DNA of 64,000 nucleotides from Iris pallida (taxonomy: Eukaryota > Streptophyta > Magnoliopsida > Asparagales > Iridaceae): assembly GCA_029216955.1 (NCBI GenBank), contig JANAVB010006999.1, forward strand, positions 37,501-101,500. The letters are read 5' to 3'. A model generated the notes under the pieces. The model did not search any database, had not been told where the DNA came from, and was given only the letters and a program-made list of their open reading frames with translations. Below, one piece after another: positions 24,551 through 36,649 of the stretch (position 1 is the first letter of the stretch; each line of letters begins with the position of its first letter). Made by a program: the position numbers and the translations under genes.

Positions 24551-24584
24551 TTCGATGACGAAATTTTTCTAAGGTGGGTAGAGT
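24551..24584 (+). promoter_or_regulatory. B polypurine-tract region
   Basis: TTCGATGACGAAATTTTTCTAA and AGGTGGGTAGAG lie directly before the 3' LTR. Equivalent TTCGAGGAC-AAATTT blocks precede the LTRs of D, E, G and F. Confidence 0.6.
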
Positions 24585-25070
24585 TGTAGCACCCAGTTTC
24601 CCAAATGATGATAATTTTGAAATTTTGTGTTTATAATTATTTTAATAATGATATTTAATTCATGATATGATTTTTGGTGATTTTAAATTATTTTAAAATT
24701 ATTTAAATTAATGACTTGTGGTTTTGACGTTTTGCTAGTGAAACCCTAGAGACTGTTTGACCTAGAGCCTAACCATATGATTATTATATTTTAATGTCAT
24801 TTTTGGCCTAAGGATATTTTTGCATTTGACCTCTTTGAATTATTTTGATATTATTTTATTATTTATGATATTGTTTTGGGGTTATTTGAGTCGGGTTCGA
24901 ATTTCAACTTAATCCGACTTGAAACGGGGACCCGGGGTAGTTTGACTCTAGTGGGACCCACACACTAGTTAGGCATGGCCCACATGATATTAAATTTAGT
25001 CCACATGATAGAAATATTTTAGTTAGAGGTTAGACTAATTATTATGGATAAGGTTAGTGTGATTAGAGAC

Positions 25071-25606
25071 TAGGGGTGGGCATACGGGTCCAGGACCCGC
25101 GGTTCCGACCCGGCCCGAACCGTATATTGGTCAAATGGGACGGTTCCTAAAATTTGAAATTTAAACGGGGCAGGCCGGGGCGGGTCGTGTGACACTAACG
25201 GGGCGGGGCGGGTCCTATTTTCAAAATAAACGGGGCCCCGAACCGACCCGTTTATAGAAGTATGATTTTTTTTTTTATCAATTTTGATTTTTTTTCATAC
25301 TATAATTTATAAATAATAGCACACGTTATTGTTTAGTAAACAAATTCTAGAAATTGGAAAAACATAATACTTGTTTTGTTCTTCTAGATAATAAAACATG
25401 TGTAAATGTTTACTATTCTATAATTTTTTGGATTTTTTTGGGATCCGTTTGGACCCGTGGGTCGGCTCGGTTTGGACCCGTTTTGAACGGGTCGAATCCG
25501 TACCGGTTCCAATATTTTTTGGACCCATCCCGCCCCGCCCCGCCAATTAACAGGTCCGGTCCGGATCCATAAAATTTGGACCCGACCCGACCCGTGCCCA
25601 CCCCTA
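25071..25606. mobile_element. hAT-type MITE, 536 bp, TSD TTAGAGAC
   Basis: Terminal inverted repeats TAGGGGTGGGCA and TGCCCACCCCTA are perfect. The 8-bp TSD TTAGAGAC at 25063-25070 and 25607-25614 is exact, and the B 5' LTR shows the empty site near 18110. Subterminal regions are rich in CGGGTCC/GGACCCG, with an AT-rich centre. It encodes no transposase. Confidence 0.95.
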
Positions 25607-27562
25607 TTAGAGACTTTAGAATGACTAATTTAGCCCCAACCAATTAGCCCTTTCCTAATACTCATAGAATAGGTTAGTGGGGGCATTTTGGACCTTACCA
25701 TAATAGGACAAATAGCCCCATATGGTCAGCCACTTTGGGAGAGGATAGGCTCAAGTTCATTTCATTATTCTCATCTACACTCTCTCTCTTGTTCTTCCCC
25801 AAATTCCTAGAGAATAATCCCTAACAATTTCTCCACCAAATCCTTCCATTTCACCACCAAATCTTCTTCTTTCCTTCTCCATTCTAGCCAAGGAGGAAGC
25901 TACCCAAGTTTGGGAGGATTCGGAGCTCGTTCGTGTCCTTTCGGAATCTCTACGTGTCGGTGTCGCTCCGGGAAGGCTTTTCTTCGATTCGATATACCGG
26001 GAGGTATAAATCCCTTCTCCTTTTCATTTCCTCATGCATATAGGTCTATTTTGAATCCATAGGAATTATCCCCATGGTTGTATCTCCATTTGTGTCCATT
26101 TCGTGTCCATTTGGAGGTCATAGGAGTGTCCTTTGTGTTGTGGTTGTGTCCATGTGGAAAAATTCCAAATTTGGACACACTATGTGTTGTTGTTATGTAT
26201 GAATGAATTATTACATGTTTAATCTCATATTTTTGTATTGGAGATGTGTTCTATAGTGTCTCATATATATATATATTAGTGTTGATAGTGAGTTCTTGAT
26301 ATATTATGTTATATACTTGTGTTCTTTTGTCTCAAACTACCTAAATCCGTCATGATTTTTATCCACGTTTTTAATTTCAGCCCTAACTTAGAAATGTTAT
26401 AACTTCTAGCTCAAAGCTCGGTTTAATTTCCTGTTTTTTTTAAAAGAAGCGTATTGAAGTTAGCTTTCCAAAAACATGTATTAATAGGCCTAATTCTTTC
26501 TGTAACTTTCTGAAGAATTATTTGAGTGTCAGCTGTACGATAGACAAACGCGTTCTCAGTGTTTTCGCGATTCCCGGAGTTTTCGGAAACGAAAACGCGA
26601 TCCGTTTGAAGTTTCGGAAAGCTAACACATAGATCTATAACATAATTTAATATTAAATTTTAATTCATGCTGAGATGGTATAGTATTGATTATTAGTAGG
26701 AGTTACTATTCGGCATATGCATTTTGTGCACCCTTGTGTGTAATATAATATTCTATTTAATTTTAACCCATGTTAATGTATATACATTATGTAATTAAAT
26801 AGAGAATGTAAGCATGAGTAAATGTTTAAATAAATGATGTATGAGGTGTAAGTATCATATCTAATGTAAGCATGTATAAGTATGGCTTGTAATGAATATG
26901 TAGGTTCCATAGTATGTAATGTATGGTGCATATAGTGGTGCAAGAGAATAAATGAATGATGAATGAATGCAAGCATGAATGTAATGTAATAATAGATGTA
27001 ATGTATGCAATATCAAAGTTAATAAGATGTAATGTTCTATGTTAACACAAATCCTATATTACCTCATGTACCCCCCTTATACTATGTTGACACTATCACA
27101 CTTGACACATTGTTCACTTACACTTTGACACTCTTTGATATGTATACACTATGTATGTCCATTTAACCCTCACTTGTCCCTTTTCTATGTTCACATACAC
27201 ACACATAGCCTCTTAAATAAGTATTTATGAATATAGTTAACTTAGCTATGTATGTATATTATATATATGTTAGCATATTGTGTTGTAATATATAAGTTTA
27301 TATAACCATTTGAAATGCCATGATTATAGACCTAATGTTGAATACCAATATATGCATGTGTATATATATGTAGACATATATAGCTTAAAGTAATAGATTA
27401 CCTAGTGTATATCCAATGTAAATTCTTGCCTATTTGAGTATTGAATAATTGCATGCTATATAGAGTTGGGTGTACGTTGGCTTGTATAGCCTTGTATTGA
27501 TGTGTGCTTGCTAGGATAGTCTTGGTTAGGCCTAGTAAGACTTGCTGGTTAGGACATGACCT

Positions 27563-27620
27563 AGTTTGACTAGTGCAGTTGACCAGAGTTGACCAAGGGT
27601 TGACTTTGGCCTAGTTTGAC
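27563..27620 (+). promoter_or_regulatory. W-box cluster in B 3' LTR
   Basis: Five TTGAC words in 58 bases match the cluster in the 5' LTR, where one is mutated. Confidence 0.5.
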
Positions 27621-27751
27621 CTAGATTCATGTAGAATGCATTGTAGTGCTTTATATTACCCTTCTGGACATGTTGTGACTTGTGCTGTTCTAATTAGGAG
27701 CCAGACACCTCTCTTCGGACAGTGTCTTTACCTTGGACATTCAGATATCAG

Positions 27752-28440
27752 GCGAGTACATTCTCTGATCATTTTATATCCTGCTTAGAATTATTTCCTG
27801 TATTAAATTGCTTTACTTATACTGTCACGTTGGTCACACGGATTGGTACTATACGGATCCCTTCTTGAGATGTTATCCTTAGGGAGCATCGGGTACTACA
27901 TGTTCTGTGCGTTTCACTTACATGACGTATCACTATGCTTTACAGGTTCTTTGATCACTTTTGACATATACTCTTATGATCACAGTCTCCTAGAATCTTC
28001 TATCCCATTTACTGGGTATCCTAGAATCTCCTAGAATCCCCATTTTTGGGACATCCATGTATCACCCTTCGGGGGCTTTGCGTGGAATCATAACATAACT
28101 TGGTTGGATCCTTGTGTACTGATTGGGGGTATGGGGGAGTAGAAATAGACATGTGAATACTATCCAAGTAGTGTAGCATCATAATCTCTTCCATAGTGTA
28201 GCATCAGAATCTCCTCTGCCATATACATGTCTATATTGTACTCTGACTTACTAGCCACATGTTAGTTCTCTATTTATAGTAGATATTTCTATTACAGCTC
28301 TCTCTCTGTTTACATATAGCATTTCTTTCAGTACTTGTATCTTACTTTACTGCATGATTATATTTTCTAACCTGCTATGAACTGTTGAGATGTAATGTGC
28401 TCGCTCCTGTCCTGACTGGACCTGTTGATAAATTTTACAG
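27752..28440 (+). other. Candidate GC-AG intron in B 3' LTR
   Basis: The donor CAG|GCGAGTAC and acceptor TTTTACAG|ATAGCC are unchanged from the 5' LTR. Confidence 0.5.
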
Positions 28441-28765
28441 ATAGCCTGGAGGTTGCCTGCTAGCCTAGAGGAGACAGTAGAGGTTGCATAGATAGCTAGG
28501 GTTTTTGCTTATAGTTTATTTTCAGTCATCTTGAGTTGTATTTATGGATTACTGTATTTGGGTTTTGAGATGCATTCTGAGTTTGTATCTTAGACACTTA
28601 GATTTCTATCTGTTTTATCTCTTTTCGACTTCATGTTTTATCTATCTTCCTTTATGCTCTACCTTAGATGTGATTGAGTTTACATTCTGCTATGTCACCC
28701 CCATTCGGGGAGTATAAACTGTTTAGTCTTATACTATTAGATGCATTAAGACCTAGGACAGCGTT

Positions 28766-28793
28766 CTACCGCCGACACTGCGGCGTAGGCTGG
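28766..28793 (+). promoter_or_regulatory. LTR-end hairpin of B (3' LTR)
   Basis: CTACCGCCG/CGGCGTAG around ACACTG; only the loop differs from the 5' copy. GGCTGGGCG follows. Confidence 0.6.
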
Positions 28794-29039
28794 GCGTTGT
28801 TACGTTCTCGTGCCCTAACTCTAGGGTGCGGGTCGTGACAGTAACTGCCCTTGTTGTTTTAAAAATAAAGAACATCCCCTGGTTTATAAAGTTAATTAGT
28901 TGTACCCCCTGGTGCATAGAAGAAAATGAGTGGAAAATTAAGCAGCCAGGGGGGTGTTCTTTATTTTTGAAACAACGAGAACAGTTACCAAAATACGTGC
29001 AAACCATAGGGAGGTACAACTAATTAACTCGAAAGAGAA

Positions 29040-31229
29040 TGATTGAGAACTGGTAAGACACAAGATTTTTGAATTAGGGGAAAATTTAAGGACCTTGTGG
29101 GACTTCTAACCTAAGAAGGATAATATTTGAAAGTATAAGTTGAAGGAAGTGTAAAGTTGATTTTAAAATAATGGAGAATAAATTTTTATATATTAGTGTG
29201 GCATTAGATTTGAGTATTACGAGGAGTATAGTTTGAACAATGTTCAAGGATATTTTACAAATCTGATTCTGAGATTTCAGATCTAAATTAAAGACAAGAT
29301 AGAGGAATTTGAACTTCAAGATGACTAAGTTGATAATGGATTTTAAAATCAAGGAAAGTAAAAAAAAAAATTGATTGAGGAGTTCTAACAAGAGCATGCT
29401 TCATGGGTAGTGCCTTGGAATAAAGGTCAAGCCTATAGTATGCATAGAAGGGTTCAATCTTCATGACTAAAGATTATGATTTTTGGTAGTAGTCATATAA
29501 GAGTTGATTTTCATGATTAAAGATCATGGTTTTAGTAGTAGTCGAAGCAGAGTAAGATGATTGCCTTGACTTCCTTATGCAAAACCTATCTTCGACTTTT
29601 TGATCATAGTAGAAGAGATTGATTTCCCTATCCTTAAATCGTTCATTAATTCCAAGATCTCTAAATTTGAGCCCCTTGATCGTGACCCATCGAGTTTTAG
29701 TCATCTTCTTTATCGCGCCGACATTTTGATTACTGACTATACTCAAACGATTTTAAATTCGATCGTGACTTGGATTTTAATCCTTTATTGCTCGTACCCA
29801 GACTTTTGCTCGTACCCAGACTTCGATTATATTTCATTGTATCCAAATACTTTTTAATCGAGGATTGATTAACCTTATCTTCGGTCGTATCAGAATTTTA
29901 ATTATGATTGTGTTTCAATTTCAATACAAATATCACTCGTACCTAAACCTTCGATTTAAATTCTTACCAATGACTAAGTTCCTCTCTAATCGCAATTTGA
30001 ATTAACCACTATTCTTGATGTCTGGTCATGCCTAGATGACCTGGCATGACTAAACGATTCTGATTCCAACGATCATAATTTTTATGATCGTGACTATATA
30101 TATTAATTTTATCCAAATTGTGGCTGAAAAATTTGATCTTCGATCATGACTATCTGATTCGACTACGAACTTAGTTGTGTCAGAATTTGGACGTGATTAT
30201 GTCTGAATAGATTTTTTTGTCGTACCTAAATTTCGATTCTCTAGTCACTCGTGCTAAGGTTTCATTCCAAATCATGCCTAGGTTTAATTATTTCTCGTAG
30301 CTCGCTCCTAAACTATGCCAAGTGATTTTTAAATCATTCCAAGCATGTCCAAGCCTTAAATTGGAAATTGATCGTGCCAAACATTTGGTTATTCTAAATG
30401 ATGCCGAATTACATCATTTTTGTACTAGATCATGCCTAGCAACTTTGCATCTAACCTTATCGAGCATAGATCCTATTGATCATTCTATATTTAGACCTGA
30501 TTATAACTGAACGATTTTGATTTTCCTAGTCCCGACTTCGCGCTTAAATAACTTGTATTTATTTCCAAATCGTGCCTATAAGATCGTGACTTCGAAATCT
30601 TGATTTTGCCTATGTTTTGCCTTCATTCATAACTAAGTTTTTATCTTGATCGTGCCTATACGAAAATAATAATAATTTTCATCAATCCTAGACTACTGAT
30701 CATTCCAAACTTGAAAGTCTGATTCTATCTTCGGTTTACTGGCCGTGACATAGATCGTGCTCAAAATAATTTGTATTTATTTCTGACCGTGCCTAAGTGA
30801 CTTGAGTTATTCCTAAATCGTGCTTGAACAATATTGTTTATAGGGTTATTTATAAATACCCCACTATGGTTTGTACGTATTTTGGTAACTGTTTCTGTTG
30901 TTTTAAAAACAAAGAACACCCCCCTGGGTGCTTAATTTTCCACTCACTTTCTTCTATGCACCAGGGGGTACAACTAATTAACTCTATAAACTATGGGGTG
31001 TTCTTTGTTTTTAAAACAACGGGGACAGTTACCAAAATGTGTACAAACCATAGGAGGGTACAACTAATTAACTCATTGTTTATACTACGATTCTATCGTG
31101 CCAAAATTATTAGTCGTGCCTAAGTAATTTTGAATTGATTATCTTGATTGTACCAAACTCGTTGTTCTTTGATCATTCCTAAGGTATTGGCTAAACTCTC
31201 TATTATGTTCTGACCCCTGTGCCAACCGT
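29040..31229 (+). other. D interior, non-coding, with degenerate TCGTGCCTA words
   Basis: No pol motif is visible. From about 29650 to 31190 the sequence is studded with variants of TCGTGCCTA, GATCGTGAC and CGTACCTAA at irregular spacing of a few tens of bases, giving the look of an old decayed tandem array. MITE-2 sits inside it. Confidence 0.6.
30842..31074 (-). mobile_element. MITE-2, same family as MITE-1, TSD ATTGTTTAT
   Basis: This 233-bp inverted-repeat element has a perfect 9-bp TSD, ATTGTTTAT, at 30833-30841 and 31075-31083. Its centre is the reverse complement of MITE-1's centre, so the two copies lie in opposite orientation. The left terminus has decayed (TTATTTATAAATACCCC for TTAATTAGTTGTACCCC). 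Confidence 0.92.
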
Positions 31230-31267
31230 AAATTTTGAGGACAAAATTTCTTTAAGGATGGTAGATT
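31230..31267 (+). promoter_or_regulatory. D polypurine-tract region
   Basis: TTTTGAGGACAAAATTTC then TTTAAGGATGGTAGATT lies just before the 3' LTR. It is the pol-end block of gypsy elements, although no pol precedes it. Confidence 0.6.
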
Positions 31268-31825
31268 TGTAACCTCTGATAACCGAACTTTTGGATTTTC
31301 TCGAATATTTTTAAATTCTATTATCTTTTCTGAATTTTTTTTCAAATCTATGAAATCATGAATTTTAGTATGATATAAATATCTTCAATCGTAATATGCT
31401 ATCGGTATTTTGTTGGGTCTTAGTTTTGAGAAAACTATATTATTAGATATTTTTATCCCAAATAAATATCTTGTCAAATTCCTTGAGTTTTTATAAGTTA
31501 TGAAAATATTATTTAAAATACTTTTTTTATTTATTTTTAAGGGTTTACGATGATTGTAAATTATTCTATTTTTCTCTCGTATCGGGCTAAGACCATTTTT
31601 GGTCCTAGTGCTAGCCTACCAAGTTCGGACTTGGATTGTGGGGTAGGGCTTCGAATTTAGTTAGTGATGGATAGTGGTCGCTAAATTGTAATTAGCTAGC
31701 ATTTATTATCTAAATAAATCATTAGCTATAATCAGTAAACAAATTGTTAGTTGTTAGTGATTTTCCACAAATTTTCCTAGTTCTATTACAATTACATTTT
31801 TCCATTAGGGTTTTCTACCCTCCCC

Positions 31826-31835
31826 TATAAGTATT
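31826..31835 (+). promoter_or_regulatory. TATA box in D 3' LTR
   Basis: CCCCTATAAGTATTGG corresponds to the 5' LTR site, with one change. Confidence 0.5.
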
Positions 31836-34800
31836 GGACACTCCCAATATTTTATATCATAACAAATTTCCTAAAACCTAATCCTACAATATCAGTTGCC
31901 ACCCCTATCCTTTCCTGACCAATGTCCCAATCCTGCGTTGCTAGCTCCTTTGCCTCTCCAGCTGATCCCCGCCGGAGTCCTGACCAACACGCCATCGCTG
32001 CTTGTCATCGCCACTCCGGCATCATGCTACCAGCATTCCCCGACTCCCCCAAGCCTACCCCGACCAATGCCACATCAACACCATCACCACCATACACTTC
32101 GTCAGCCAACCCCTGGCCAAGACCAACATCATCGCCATCACCATATCACCTCTACCGACCCGACCCGACCCGACCCTTGTCGTTGCACCACCAATATCAC
32201 CATGTGGCCACCAACACCTCCTGCGGCCGTCTTCCCATCAATACCGCCACACCACATCGCAGCGCCACCACCGGCGACCGCTAGCCACCTTCACTACCTC
32301 CCATCGACCACCACAGCCAACACCACGCCACCCGACCACAACCATCACATCCACCAAAATACGCAATAGAGAGAGAGAGAGAAAAAGAGAGAAGGACCCC
32401 TTACCGTTCTCCACCGCTGCCTGTTGTCCGGCCTCGTCGAGACCGGAGCCGCATCCCCTGTCGACCACCTCGATAGCGCCGCCTTGCGCCGGGTTCAGCC
32501 GTGTGACCGCTATGGTGAGCTTCCGACCCCGACGTCGCCATTGTAACTCCACCTTTCAAAAAAAATGTTTTAATTGCTAATTCAAATTCTTTTATATTTT
32601 AATGAGGTTAGTTTAATTGTTCTTTTTAGCAATGGGCTTCCATGTAAATAAATTTCTCCTCATTGATTTTAGCCTATCACTTTGTCCCCAACCCAGCCTT
32701 TAAACAACTCTTTATAACCCAGCTCATTAGACTTTCAGCCCAAAGCCATTTTTCCTTAATCCTATGGAAAAGATTAATTCCTTCACTGAGAGCGTTTTAA
32801 GCAAATGAACCTTCATTCAAATCAAATCCTAACGGCCATGGAGAGTGGCCATGTGCTCTGTCATTCCTTCTCCTCTCTAACAACCTGTCAGAGAGGGAGC
32901 GAGAAATTTTCCCGCCAGATGGAAGCCTGAGCCTCACGCTACCTGGCATATTTAAGCCACCCTCCTCAACTGCAACAACCCTCTCCATTTCTTCAACCAT
33001 TCCTTCTTCCTTCCGAAACTCTGTTCTGGATTAGCCATGGCGAACCACCATGCCTCGACGAACCCTTTCCCTTGATTGACGACGACACGAAGAGTGGGAC
33101 GCAAGCAGCAGGAAGCAAGGAGGGGATCGACTATTTTCCAATCGAGTGAGTTAGTTTTATCAATCTAATTGATCCTTGGTTCAATCTTCCTTGATCTAAT
33201 TCCTCATCAATATGAATTGTAGTTGGATTTGAGATATTTTTCCTCAAGCTCTTGATCTGTTCAGGAAATTGCTTCTGAGATCAATCGAAGAGGTATAGGT
33301 TTGATTTGATCCAATATTACTGTCGTGTTCTTCTTTTGACTTGGGTTCTCATTTGTTTTGGGTGATAGATCGAGATCTAGAATTGAAGGGGGTCTCACTT
33401 TGTTGATCATCCTAGCTCGTGATTTAGAATACTGGTAAGTCCTCCAGATGTTGGATTTAAATCTATACTCGATTCATGATTGAGCAATTCATGGTGATGT
33501 TATTTTTCTTAAGTTTCTATAGAATTTTGATTGAGAAGAAGGACTAAGACAGGACAGTGGAGAGAACAGAGGTTGCAACAGGACAAGCTCATTAAGGTAA
33601 AATTCCATTCTGATGACATACTGGTTCGGGTGCATGTGTATAACAGAGATTTGTGTGATGGATAATATGATAGATTCAAGAGTTTTGGTTATGTGTTGAT
33701 AGTTAAGAGAAGTCCTGTCGAATGAGATTGTCCTGCACTCAATTTAAAACTGATGAATACCATTGATTGATTCATATAACAGTGTATGGTGAGGACATGC
33801 AGACATATTCATGATTCCATATTTTGAGAATCGATCATGGGAATTTTAATTATACATTTGTCTAGAAGATGGGATAAATCTGAGATTAGGCTATATTCTT
33901 CATGACTGAACAGGAGATGATATATGTTCTGTCAGTAGGAATGATTTAGTAGTTTCTATTCACTGTGTAAGTTGGTTGTCTATATTTATGTATTGAGGGG
34001 AATTGATATTGAAGGATAAATTTCAGTAGAGTTTGGATTCAACTATTCGAAATATTAACTCCTCACTGATAGCATAAGGTTTTGATGAAGGCATTGAACT
34101 GAGATGACTAGTTCAAGCCCTACCTGGGGACTGAATGTTTAATAGTCTTGCCTAGGACTGAGGTTTTCAGTATCATGTGTTAAACTAATTTCCAAGTTCC
34201 TAAATTCTTAATGCATAGTTGTTTGATGGAAGTTTTAAGCCTTCTTTTTGAATAGAGACTGATTTACAGCAGTGGCTTAGCTAAGTTTGGTCTATATTAG
34301 TTTTTGCTTAAACTGGGTTGTACCGGTCTTGTTCATGACTGATTCTTTCAGGTACAGGTTGTGTTTTCTTAACTAGTGATATCAGGAAGTCTATGATACC
34401 TGGATGGTTTTAATTAGCTAAGTGGGTTGTGGAAATTGGATTCACATATCATTGGATGATCATCAAACCTGGGAATGAACTGTAGGTAGAAATATCTGGT
34501 AAAGTTAGAGTCATCATTGAACCTATTTCTTGATAATGAATTAAGGGTAGATTCTTCCTGTCTGATTTAACTTTCAGACCAGTTAAGTAGAGTTTGGGAT
34601 TCTAGTTTAGAGCAGATCAAGAGCTAAATAGCAGCTTGGGATACAAGTTGATTCTAATAGGGACATTGAGAATAGCTTAATTGAATTGTCAGGATAAACC
34701 TATAGGTTAGTTCAGTCAGGACCATGTTAGTGAAAGTTCACAACAGTCCATAACAGTCCTGTTAAGAAGGGTTGAATTATGGTTGTACAGCAGGATAAGA

Positions 34801-35505
34801 ATACAGGCTAGGATATGTCAGTTCTTCTTTAGATTGGGTGATACCAGTCCAATTCAGGACTACCTTTGAAGATTGGTTGACCTGATAACAACATCCTAGA
34901 CTAAACCTGAGTTGATAAGGTATCAAACCTATGTGAGATTTTAACTTAAACTGCCAGTCACTGATCTGAACTTTCAGACTCCTTGTTGAACTGTCAACAA
35001 ACTTGACTAGTCACAGTTGTTGGTGTACTCAGGAGTGCCATTATCTGGACTGATTTAGATCAGTCCAGTTCAGTATTGTATTATCATGAGTTGGAAACCC
35101 TATTAGCTAGGCACTTATGTATATAGTTTATGTCAGAGTATGGATAACTCCATACTATGATGTGTCTTTTACTTTTCTAAAAATACCTTTGCCTATGAAT
35201 ATCCAGTACTATCCTATGACTATTGCATTGCATATTAATGTTCTAAGTGACTCAAAATTGTGGACTGAACCAAGTGAACTTGGATTCAAGTTCCCTGTCT
35301 TAGTACACTTAAAATATTAATAGAGTGCAAGTGCAGGAATAGTGATAGACTGCTTCATGATTTAGGTTATGTCACTTTATACAGGGTAGGTTTAGTGATA
35401 GCTAGTTTAAGCCAAGGTTATGCTAGAGTGGGTTTTTCTAGATTAGAAATATCAACTTTACATTGTTGACTTATCAACTGTAATTATAAACAAGAGGATT
35501 CCCAG

Positions 35506-36173
35506 CTCCACTACTCTTTCTTGATCACCCGGAGCAAGGCAAGTATACTCCTTTGATTTGTTCATTTCTCATGTCTTCCTATTCATTCTGGTATCTCTTG
35601 ATGACACGATATATCACGATATTATCTCGTTTCATGTTCCATGTTTCATTGTGTCTGGGAGGGGAAATACTATAGATATGTGATCAAATCCTGTTACTAC
35701 TCATGTGAATAGCTTGGGTCCCGCACCGTGCACGCGGGGCCAAAGCCGTACCATTTTATGTTCATTGCATCTACCCAAGCCGATAACAATCTAGATGTAT
35801 TTTATTATTGCATATGTCAGGATTCAGGTTGTATTTCAGGATTCATGGTTGTATTTCATGTTCAGGTTGTATTTCATGATTCAGGTTGTATTTCATGCTC
35901 AGGATTCATACCATGTTCTCTGTTTTACTTACAGTATTCCTATTCAGTTCATGTCTTGTTCTCATTTCCTGTACTTTACATTTATTCTTGTTTTCTTGAT
36001 TTATACCATGATGTACATGTTTATTTCTCTGGATATACTTTGCTCCGCTCCTGAATAGGATATGTTGTAGGTGAGTTGGAGGCCTTGTGCGATACATTCT
36101 ATGGCGAGGAGGCTATTGATGCAGGAGAGCTAGCTGGTGCAGCTCATGACTTAGAGGCTGCAGAAGCCTAGAG
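35506..36173 (+). CDS. Candidate spliced short ORF in E 5' LTR
   Basis: A 33-base block follows TTCCCAG| (35506-35538) and ends AGCAAG|GCAAGT. Joined to GTTGTAG|GTGAG (36071), the frame PLLFLDHPEQ runs directly into GELEALCDTFYGEEA and on to AHDLEAAEA and TAG at 36171-36173. It is strongly acidic and about 45 codons long. The frame is also open in the 3' LTR and partly kept in LTR L. No conserved ATG is seen, so it may depend on an upstream start or be non-coding. Confidence 0.35.
35539..36070 (+). other. Candidate GC-AG intron in E 5' LTR
   Basis: The donor is CAAG|GCAAGTATAC, a consensus GC donor. The acceptor is ATGTTGTAG|GTGAG. Confidence 0.5.
35821..35905 (+). repeat. Short tandem repeat in E 5' LTR
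   Basis: Four copies of CAGGTTGTATTTCATGATT-like units, about 18-22 bases each, lie inside the proposed intron. Confidence 0.75.
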
Positions 36174-36340
36174 ATTTCCTAGTTTCCCTATTATTTCCAT
36201 GTATTGAGACTAGTAGACTTTCTATCATTCTGGAATGTAATAAATTTTGATATTGTACTTTACTCTGGGATACATTTATAGATGCTGTGTTTCATACTTG
36301 TCTTGATATTTGGTTAGTTTCCCTAGAATGGTACAGCTTA

Positions 36341-36367
36341 CTTTGTTATCCTTATGACAAAGGCTGG
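36341..36367 (+). promoter_or_regulatory. LTR-end hairpin of E (5' LTR)
   Basis: CTTTGT (36341-36346) and ACAAAG (36357-36362) form a perfect 6-bp stem, then GGCTGGGCG. The stem sequence differs from B and A but the pairing is kept. Confidence 0.6.
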
Positions 36368-36411
36368 GCGTGTTCGACTCATATTCGGTTATTCGGGAGC
36401 GGGTCGTGACA

Positions 36412-36438
36412 TGTTTTTAGTGGTGGCCCATGCAGGTC
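36412..36438 (+). promoter_or_regulatory. PBS-position conserved 19-mer after LTR E
   Basis: TGTTTTTA then GTGGTGGCCCATGCAGGTC, in the place where a tRNA PBS is expected. Confidence 0.65.
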
Positions 36439-36649
36439 CATCCTAATGGTACCTAGGTCTTAGCGTACTATTGGGGGACTTGATTACACTAGGAAAACTT
36501 GAACACAGCATAGGAAAATCGAGAAATAAGGGTATATCAGGTATATTGATATCAATAAACACTTATTGTTTTAGGATTAGGACATTTTAACAGTTTTCTG
36601 TTTTTCAGACGATTCAGACACACAAATATCAGAACCGTCGATTCATCTG

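Larger units (their letters stand above)
17631..28840 (+). mobile_element. Element B: LARD-like retrotransposon, TSD GTAAC
   Basis: Both LTRs start TGTAGCACCCAG and end CGTGACA. They flank a 3245-bp interior. The exact TSD GTAAC is at 17626-17630 and 28841-28845. The LTRs are 3709 bp and, without the inserted MITE and its TSD copy, about 3712 bp, differing by a few percent by eye. There is no recognisable gag, protease, RT or integrase. Large LTRs with a conserved non-coding interior of about 3 kb are the definition of LARDs. Movement would need enzymes from an autonomous relative. Confidence 0.93.
24585..28840 (+). repeat. B 3' LTR, carrying a hAT MITE
   Basis: It runs TGTAGCACCC to GGGTCGTGACA and is 4256 bp with the MITE. 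It aligns along its full length with the 5' LTR. Confidence 0.95.
17585..29030 (+). mobile_element. MITE-1, MULE-type, split by element B, TSD GAAAGAGAA
   Basis: The two parts (17585-17630 and 28846-29030, 231 bp in total) form an inverted-repeat element. It begins GGGTTAATTAGTTGTACC and ends with the complement GGTACAACTAATTAACTC; the arms extend inward for about 80 bases. A perfect 9-bp duplication, GAAAGAGAA, lies at 17576-17584 and 29031-29039. A 9-bp TSD with long inverted arms suggests the Mutator superfamily. B later inserted at GTAAC inside the left arm. Confidence 0.88.
32542..36411 (+). repeat. E 5' LTR
   Basis: It contains a TATA-like TATTTAAG near 32949, a good-context ATGG in a leader frame that stops after 12 codons, CGA|GTGAGT at 33146, AAGGCAAGTATAC at 35537 and the end hairpin at 36341. 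Confidence 0.95.

Noticed and set aside
25354..25643. Open frames in the hAT MITE
   Set aside because: Pro/Gly/Asp-rich translations of the GGACCC/GGGTCC arrays; the element is non-autonomous.
29650..31190. CRISPR-like or satellite array
   Set aside because: The TCGTGCCTA words are irregularly spaced and divergent, without constant repeats or unique spacers. This is plant retrotransposon interior.
32002..32580. 192-codon Pro/His/Thr-rich frame in D's 3' LTR
   Set aside because: The equivalent D 5' LTR sequence carries different frames after indels, and the end runs into E's LTR. Not a conserved protein.
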